Below, piece by piece: positions 6,790 to 10,316 of a stretch of DNA of 10,316 bases; positions within the stretch are counted from its first letter, which is position 1; every line of letters begins with the position of its first letter. Source of the stretch: Campylobacteraceae bacterium (GTDB taxonomy: Bacteria > Campylobacterota > Campylobacteria > Campylobacterales > Sulfurovaceae); contig JAMOSL010000037.1 in NCBI GenBank assembly GCA_027063105.1, positions 1 to 10,316 on the forward strand, given 5' to 3'. Below the pieces are notes generated by a model, which did not search any database, was not told the DNA's origin, and worked only from the letters and a program-made list of their open reading frames with translations. The position numbers and the translations under genes were made by a program.

Positions 6790-8565
6790 TTATAGTTCTT
6801 TTCTTATTAATTCTTGAAATTCAAATACAGGAAGGGGCTTAGAAAAGTAATACCCTTGTGCCATATCACATTTATAAGATTGAATTAAATCATGGGTCTC
6901 TTTATCCTCGATACCTTTTGCAATAACTTTAAGGTCAAAATTATGTCCAAGGTTAACCATCGCTTTTACTATTTTTTGATGCTCTTCATTTTCTATTATA
7001 TTTGATATAAATGCCAAATCTATTTTTAATATATCTAATGGAAAATCTCTTAGATAAGAGAAAGATGCATAACCTGTTCCAAAATCATCTAGTGCCAAAG
7101 AAACACCTAATTTTTTGAGAGCTATAAATTCCTTTTTAGCAACTTCTGCATTCACCATTCCAATATTTTCTGTAATTTCAAAATTTAATAATGCAGGGTT
7201 AATTTGATATTTATTTAACAATTTTGCAACAAAATCAACCATATCACCTGATTCAATCTCTCTAAGAGACAGATTAATAGCTATTGGTAATTTATGGAAA
7301 TCAAATAATTCCCACTTTTTTTGTTGCTTAACAGCTTCTTCAACAACGAATTTACCAAGTTCAATAATAAATCCTGTTTTTTCAGCTAAAGGAATAAATT
7401 CTATTGGAGATATTAATCCTCTATCAGGATGCTTCCATCTAATTAATGCTTCAGCTCCCTCAATAGCACCACTATTCATATCAATATATGGCTGATAATA
7501 TAGTTCAAATTGATTATTTTCTAAAGCATCATTCATTTGAGTAAATAACTTTAACTCATGATTCTTATCTTTATCAAGAGACATCTCATAATCTATAACA
7601 ATATGTCCATTTCCTTTCTCTTCAGCCTTTGCTAATGCTTTATATGTATTATCAATCAACATATCAATACCATTTCCACTTAATGGGAAAAAACTAACAC
7701 CTGTTGAAAAAGTTAAATCAATATTGGTAACTTCATTATCAAGAAGATTACTTAAATCGTTTCTAATTATTTTTATAATATCTTTGACTTCAATTTCAGT
7801 TGTAATCTCTGGAATTAAAAGTAAAAAATTATTTCTTGTCATCTGATAGACTGAACTATCTATCTCTCTTGCAAAATATTTTAAGCTCTCAACTATTTTG
7901 CCAATTAGAAGATCAGTTGATATATGTCCTAAAATAGCTCTTATATCAGAAAAGTGATCTATTTCTAAGAGAACAAGACCAAATTTTTTGTTTGTTGTAT
8001 TCATTTTATTCATGAATACACCAATATCCAACATAGCTTGACTTTGATTAGGAAGATTTGTTAAAAGGTCTCTATGGCGATGTTTTGTTACCATAAGTTC
8101 TTGAGAGATATCACTAATTATAATAATAGTATCATATTCAGATGATTTTTTGGATACAGAATATGCTTCAAAGAGAATTCTAACAGGTATTTCAGTTCTT
8201 TTTTTTAGAAGAGTTGCTTCAACAGAGAAAGATTTAAAATGTTCCAATCTTTCTTTATTGGCTTTTATTAGTGTATTAATACTCTCCATTTTACCATCAC
8301 TCATTTTTAAAATTACAGCTTTTCCTAATTCTTGATTATATAAAAAAAATAGTTGTTTTGCTACATCATTAAATGTAATAATCTCTTTAGCTTGGGTTAT
8401 AACAAGTAAACCATCTTTTGAATATTCTGATGATCGTTCTAATATCTTATTTTTTTTATATAAAGCATCTATATTTTTAGACTTTTTATTTAAAATAATC
8501 AATAATATTAAAACTCCAATTAACAAAATTGCAATTAAAATAATTAAAATTTGAGAGGAAGGCAT
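6790..8565 (-). CDS. membrane PAS-GGDEF-EAL protein, degenerate GGDEF, near-complete EAL
   Basis: This 591-residue paralogue is the first gene of the pair. A membrane helix (6-26) is followed by NKKSK, then a PAS-like domain (about 45-155), a GGDEF fold (165-330) and an EAL fold (337-591). In the GGDEF domain the signature reads TRNNF (243-247). The usual NR of LTGLxNR is NQ, IND is IRA (208-210), and no clear RxxD inhibitory site is present. The EAL domain keeps E372-A-L, N431, E463 (FEITEN), D493-D494 (DDFGTGYAS), K514 and Q570 (QGYYFSKPLP). However, AEGxE reads AKGIE: Lys550 sits exactly where RocR Glu352, the proposed general base, should be, with all intervening spacings conserved. It may bind c-di-GMP but is expected to hydrolyse it poorly or not at all. 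AAGGA lies about nine bases before the ATG. It is divergent from moxR across 154 bases. Confidence 0.88.
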   Translation of the reverse strand: MPSSQILIILIAILLIGVLILLIILNKKSKNIDALYKKNKILERSSEYSKDGLLVITQAKEIITFNDVAKQLFFLYNQELGKAVILKMSDGKMESINTLIKANKERLEHFKSFSVEATLLKKRTEIPVRILFEAYSVSKKSSEYDTIIIISDISQELMVTKHRHRDLLTNLPNQSQAMLDIGVFMNKMNTTNKKFGLVLLEIDHFSDIRAILGHISTDLLIGKIVESLKYFAREIDSSVYQMTRNNFLLLIPEITTEIEVKDIIKIIRNDLSNLLDNEVTNIDLTFSTGVSFFPLSGNGIDMLIDNTYKALAKAEEKGNGHIVIDYEMSLDKDKNHELKLFTQMNDALENNQFELYYQPYIDMNSGAIEGAEALIRWKHPDRGLISPIEFIPLAEKTGFIIELGKFVVEEAVKQQKKWELFDFHKLPIAINLSLREIESGDMVDFVAKLLNKYQINPALLNFEITENIGMVNAEVAKKEFIALKKLGVSLALDDFGTGYASFSYLRDFPLDILKIDLAFISNIIENEEHQKIVKAMVNLGHNFDLKVIAKGIEDKETHDLIQSYKCDMAQGYYFSKPLPVFEFQELIRKEL

Positions 8566-8600
8566 ATCTAATAATCCTTAATATTGTAAGTATAATTTCT

Positions 8601-8606
8601 ATTATA
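8601..8606 (-). promoter_or_regulatory. probable -10 box of the GGDEF/EAL operon
   Basis: TATAAT on the minus strand, preceded by GG, lies 35 bases before the start codon of the first GGDEF/EAL gene. No clear -35 is present. It predicts a leader of about 30 bases that includes AAGGA. The rest of the 154-base divergent region (8566-8719) must also hold the moxR promoter. TAATAT at 8680-8685 is a weak candidate for its -10, too uncertain to list separately. Confidence 0.6.
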
Positions 8607-8706
8607 CCTATGAGTCGTTAAATTTAAACTTTAATATACAAGAAAAACTTTCATTTACCATCTGTTTACTAGCTAGAAGTAATATTTGAAAAAAATCTTA
8701 TTGATT

Positions 8707-8713
8707 AGAGGAG
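8707..8713 (+). promoter_or_regulatory. strong Shine-Dalgarno that fixes the moxR TTG start
   Basis: AGAGGAG is followed by a six-base spacer and TTG at 8720. The next in-frame ATG (codon 12) would remove the conserved MoxR N-terminus and has no comparable site, so the TTG is preferred. The strong ribosome binding site probably compensates for the weak start codon. Confidence 0.8.
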
Positions 8714-8719
8714 TATCCA

Positions 8720-9667
8720 TTGAGTAAAATAATTCAATCTATAAAAGTAGAAATGAGTAAAGTTATTGTTGGTCAAGAAAAAATGATAGAGGGGCTACTT
8801 GCAGGTCTTTTATGTAGAGGACATATCTTATTAGAAGGTGTTCCAGGGTTGGCTAAAACGACAACTGTTAATGCATTAGCAAAGACTTTAGGTTTAGAGT
8901 TTAAAAGAGTACAATTTACTCCTGATTTACTTCCTTCAGATATTATTGGAACAGAAATTTATGACCCTTCAAGTAATTCTTTTAAGATAAAAAAAGGTCC
9001 AGTATTTACAAATTTATTATTAGCTGATGAGATAAATAGAGCTCCTGCAAAAGTTCAATCAGCACTGCTAGAAGTTATGCAAGAGAGACAAGTGACTATA
9101 GGTGATGATACATTTAAAATAGATCTACCATTTTTAGTTATGGCTACTCAGAATCCAGTAGAACAAGAGGGTGCTTATGAGCTTCCAGAAGCACAATTAG
9201 ATAGGTTTATGATGAAAGTAGTTGTTGGATATAATACGAAAGAAGAGGAGTTAGAGATAGCAAGAAGAGTAGCAAATGATGGGTTTGAAAAGATAGAACA
9301 AGTTGCTACATTAGATGACCTCAGCCGTATTAGAAAAGAGGCAATGGAAATTCATTTAGATGAAGAGATAGAAAAATATATAATAGAACTAGTATTTGCG
9401 ACAAGAGAACCTAGTAAATATGGATTAGAAGAGTTGTCTTCATATATAGAGTTTGGTGCAAGTCCAAGAGCAAGTATTGATATGTATAAAGCATCAAGAG
9501 CAGTAGCATATTTAAAAGGTCAAGATTTTGTATCACCGATTGAAATAGCATATATAGCCAAAGAGATACTAAGACATAGAATAATATTAAGTTATGAAGC
9601 CCAAGCAGAAGGAATCACACAAGATTATATCATTTCCAAAGTTTTATCAGCTGTGCCAATACCATAG
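8720..9667 (+). CDS. MoxR-family AAA+ ATPase
   Basis: This is a 315-residue cytoplasmic AAA+ ATPase of the MoxR family, chaperone-like proteins that typically remodel or activate partners containing VWA domains. Visible motifs are Walker A GVPGLAKT (40-47), Walker B LLLADEINRA (99-108, with D103 and E104), sensor 1 ATQNP (142-146), the Arg-finger region QLDRF (159-163) and sensor 2 GASPR (246-250). The C-terminal lid runs to the end at normal family length, so it looks complete and active. The start is TTG, chosen because AGAGGAG lies six bases upstream and the N-terminus (IQSIKVEMSKVIVGQE) matches the family. A DUF58 gene begins nine bases after the stop, the classic MoxR-DUF58 pair that usually leads into BatA/BatB-like VWA and TPR genes. 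The client process is unknown here; aerotolerance or envelope stress are family-based guesses. Confidence 0.93.
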   Translation: MSKIIQSIKVEMSKVIVGQEKMIEGLLAGLLCRGHILLEGVPGLAKTTTVNALAKTLGLEFKRVQFTPDLLPSDIIGTEIYDPSSNSFKIKKGPVFTNLLLADEINRAPAKVQSALLEVMQERQVTIGDDTFKIDLPFLVMATQNPVEQEGAYELPEAQLDRFMMKVVVGYNTKEEELEIARRVANDGFEKIEQVATLDDLSRIRKEAMEIHLDEEIEKYIIELVFATREPSKYGLEELSSYIEFGASPRASIDMYKASRAVAYLKGQDFVSPIEIAYIAKEILRHRIILSYEAQAEGITQDYIISKVLSAVPIP

Positions 9668-9676
9668 AATATAGAT

Positions 9677-10316
9677 ATGAACAAAGCAACAAAAAAGATA
9701 ATTTTAAAGACTCGTAGACAGGTTTTTGGAGGTATGTTAGGAAATAATGCATCTCTTTTTCAAGGGCAAGGTTTTGAATTTTCAGAACTTAGAGAATATA
9801 TTTATGGTGATGATGTTAGGAAAATAGATTGGAAAACAACAGCTAAATTAGGTAAACCTTTTGTCAAAATATATAAAGAGGAGAGAGAACTAAATGTTGT
9901 TGTAGCTACGATGATGAATGGTTCTGTCTATTTTGGAACAGTAAGGCAGAAAAGTGAGCTAATTGCAGAAATTGTCTCTATTTTAGGATTTTCAGCAGTA
10001 AAAAATTCTGATTTATTTTCATCTATAGTATATGCAGACAAATTATATCAAAAGAGTAAATCAAGTAAAAAGCTATATTCTGTAAATAGTGCAGTTGATT
10101 TTTTAATGAATTTTGAATCTATTGGTAAAGAGGGAGATTTCTCTGGATTTGTAGATATGTTATTTAGTAGAGTTCGTAAACAGTCTCTCTTATTTATAAT
10201 TTCAGACTTTATTGGAGATATAGATTTGAAACTTTTAAGTAAAAAACATGATGTATTTGCAGTTATTGTTAGAGATAAATTTGAAGAAAATCCAGCAGAA
10301 TTAGGTTATTTAGAAC
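9677..10316 (+). CDS. DUF58 domain protein, partial (3' end outside the window)
   Basis: An open frame from ATG at 9677 runs off the right edge, giving 213 codons so far. Residues 29-71 carry the DUF58 hallmark: QGQGFEFSELREY, then GDDVRKIDWKTTAK, then VKIYKEEREL. This is followed by a VWA-like fold, with LLFIISDF at 171-178 as a later core strand. The position expected for a DxSxS metal-site motif reads MMNGS (79-83), keeping only the last Ser. The protein starts without the two membrane helices some DUF58 proteins have, so it is probably cytoplasmic or peripheral. It begins nine bases after the moxR stop with no good Shine-Dalgarno, which suggests translation coupled to moxR. By family precedent it is a partner of the MoxR ATPase, but its biochemical role is not known. 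Confidence 0.9.
   Translation, partial: MNKATKKIILKTRRQVFGGMLGNNASLFQGQGFEFSELREYIYGDDVRKIDWKTTAKLGKPFVKIYKEERELNVVVATMMNGSVYFGTVRQKSELIAEIVSILGFSAVKNSDLFSSIVYADKLYQKSKSSKKLYSVNSAVDFLMNFESIGKEGDFSGFVDMLFSRVRKQSLLFIISDFIGDIDLKLLSKKHDVFAVIVRDKFEENPAELGYLE

Noticed and set aside
8150..8335. 61-codon open frame on the plus strand inside the 591-aa GGDEF/EAL gene
   Set aside because: It is antisense to the PAS-like domain and has no Shine-Dalgarno or family resemblance.
5023..8565. Active diguanylate cyclases
   Set aside because: Both GGDEF signatures are replaced (DHNNF and TRNNF), and the substrate-binding Asn is Arg in both proteins.
1..10316. CRISPR arrays, tRNA/rRNA genes, insertion sequences
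   Set aside because: I read both strands and found no regularly spaced repeats, cloverleaf candidates, rRNA-like segments, transposase reading frames or terminal inverted repeats.

Overview
The window is AT-rich chromosomal DNA from a bacterium that looks like a member of the Campylobacterota (Epsilonproteobacteria), of Arcobacter or Sulfurimonas type. Three things suggest this. The rimO-tilS gene pair overlaps in the order I recall from Campylobacter jejuni. The NadA has the long, cysteine-rich form I associate with that phylum. There is also an outer-membrane porin with a Pro/Ala/Val-rich segment just after its signal peptide. The genus cannot be settled from the sequence alone. There are eight protein genes (one cut by the right edge), no RNA genes, no mobile elements and no CRISPR array. 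No gene-free stretch exceeds about 205 bases.

Layout: (1) 89-2397, minus strand: a translation/RNA-modification operon, rimO then tilS, joined by a 4-base ATGA overlap and preceded by a TATAAT box. (2) 2538-3791, minus: a porin gene with a near-perfect TTGACA/TATAAT promoter, a strong Shine-Dalgarno and a downstream hairpin terminator, which suggests high expression. (3) 3995-4993, plus: nadA (quinolinate synthase, NAD biosynthesis). It converges on the next unit through one 12-bp hairpin that serves both strands. (4) 5023-8565, minus: two tandem membrane-anchored PAS-GGDEF-EAL proteins of matching architecture. Both have destroyed GGDEF motifs. The first protein of the operon has an EAL domain that is intact except for a Glu-to-Lys change at the expected general base. 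The second has lost most catalytic residues but keeps that Glu. (5) 8720 to the right edge, plus: a MoxR AAA+ ATPase with a TTG start, followed 9 bases later by a DUF58 protein. This is the beginning of a MoxR/DUF58/VWA-type operon that continues outside the window.

The most interesting item is the pair of probable c-di-GMP pseudoenzymes. By inspection neither should make c-di-GMP, and both probably have lost or reduced hydrolysis, so they look like membrane-bound c-di-GMP or protein-interaction sensors. The DUF58 protein with a degenerate metal-site motif is a secondary point. The rest is conserved housekeeping with some lineage-specific motif variation. I found no clearly new multi-gene defence or mobile system.
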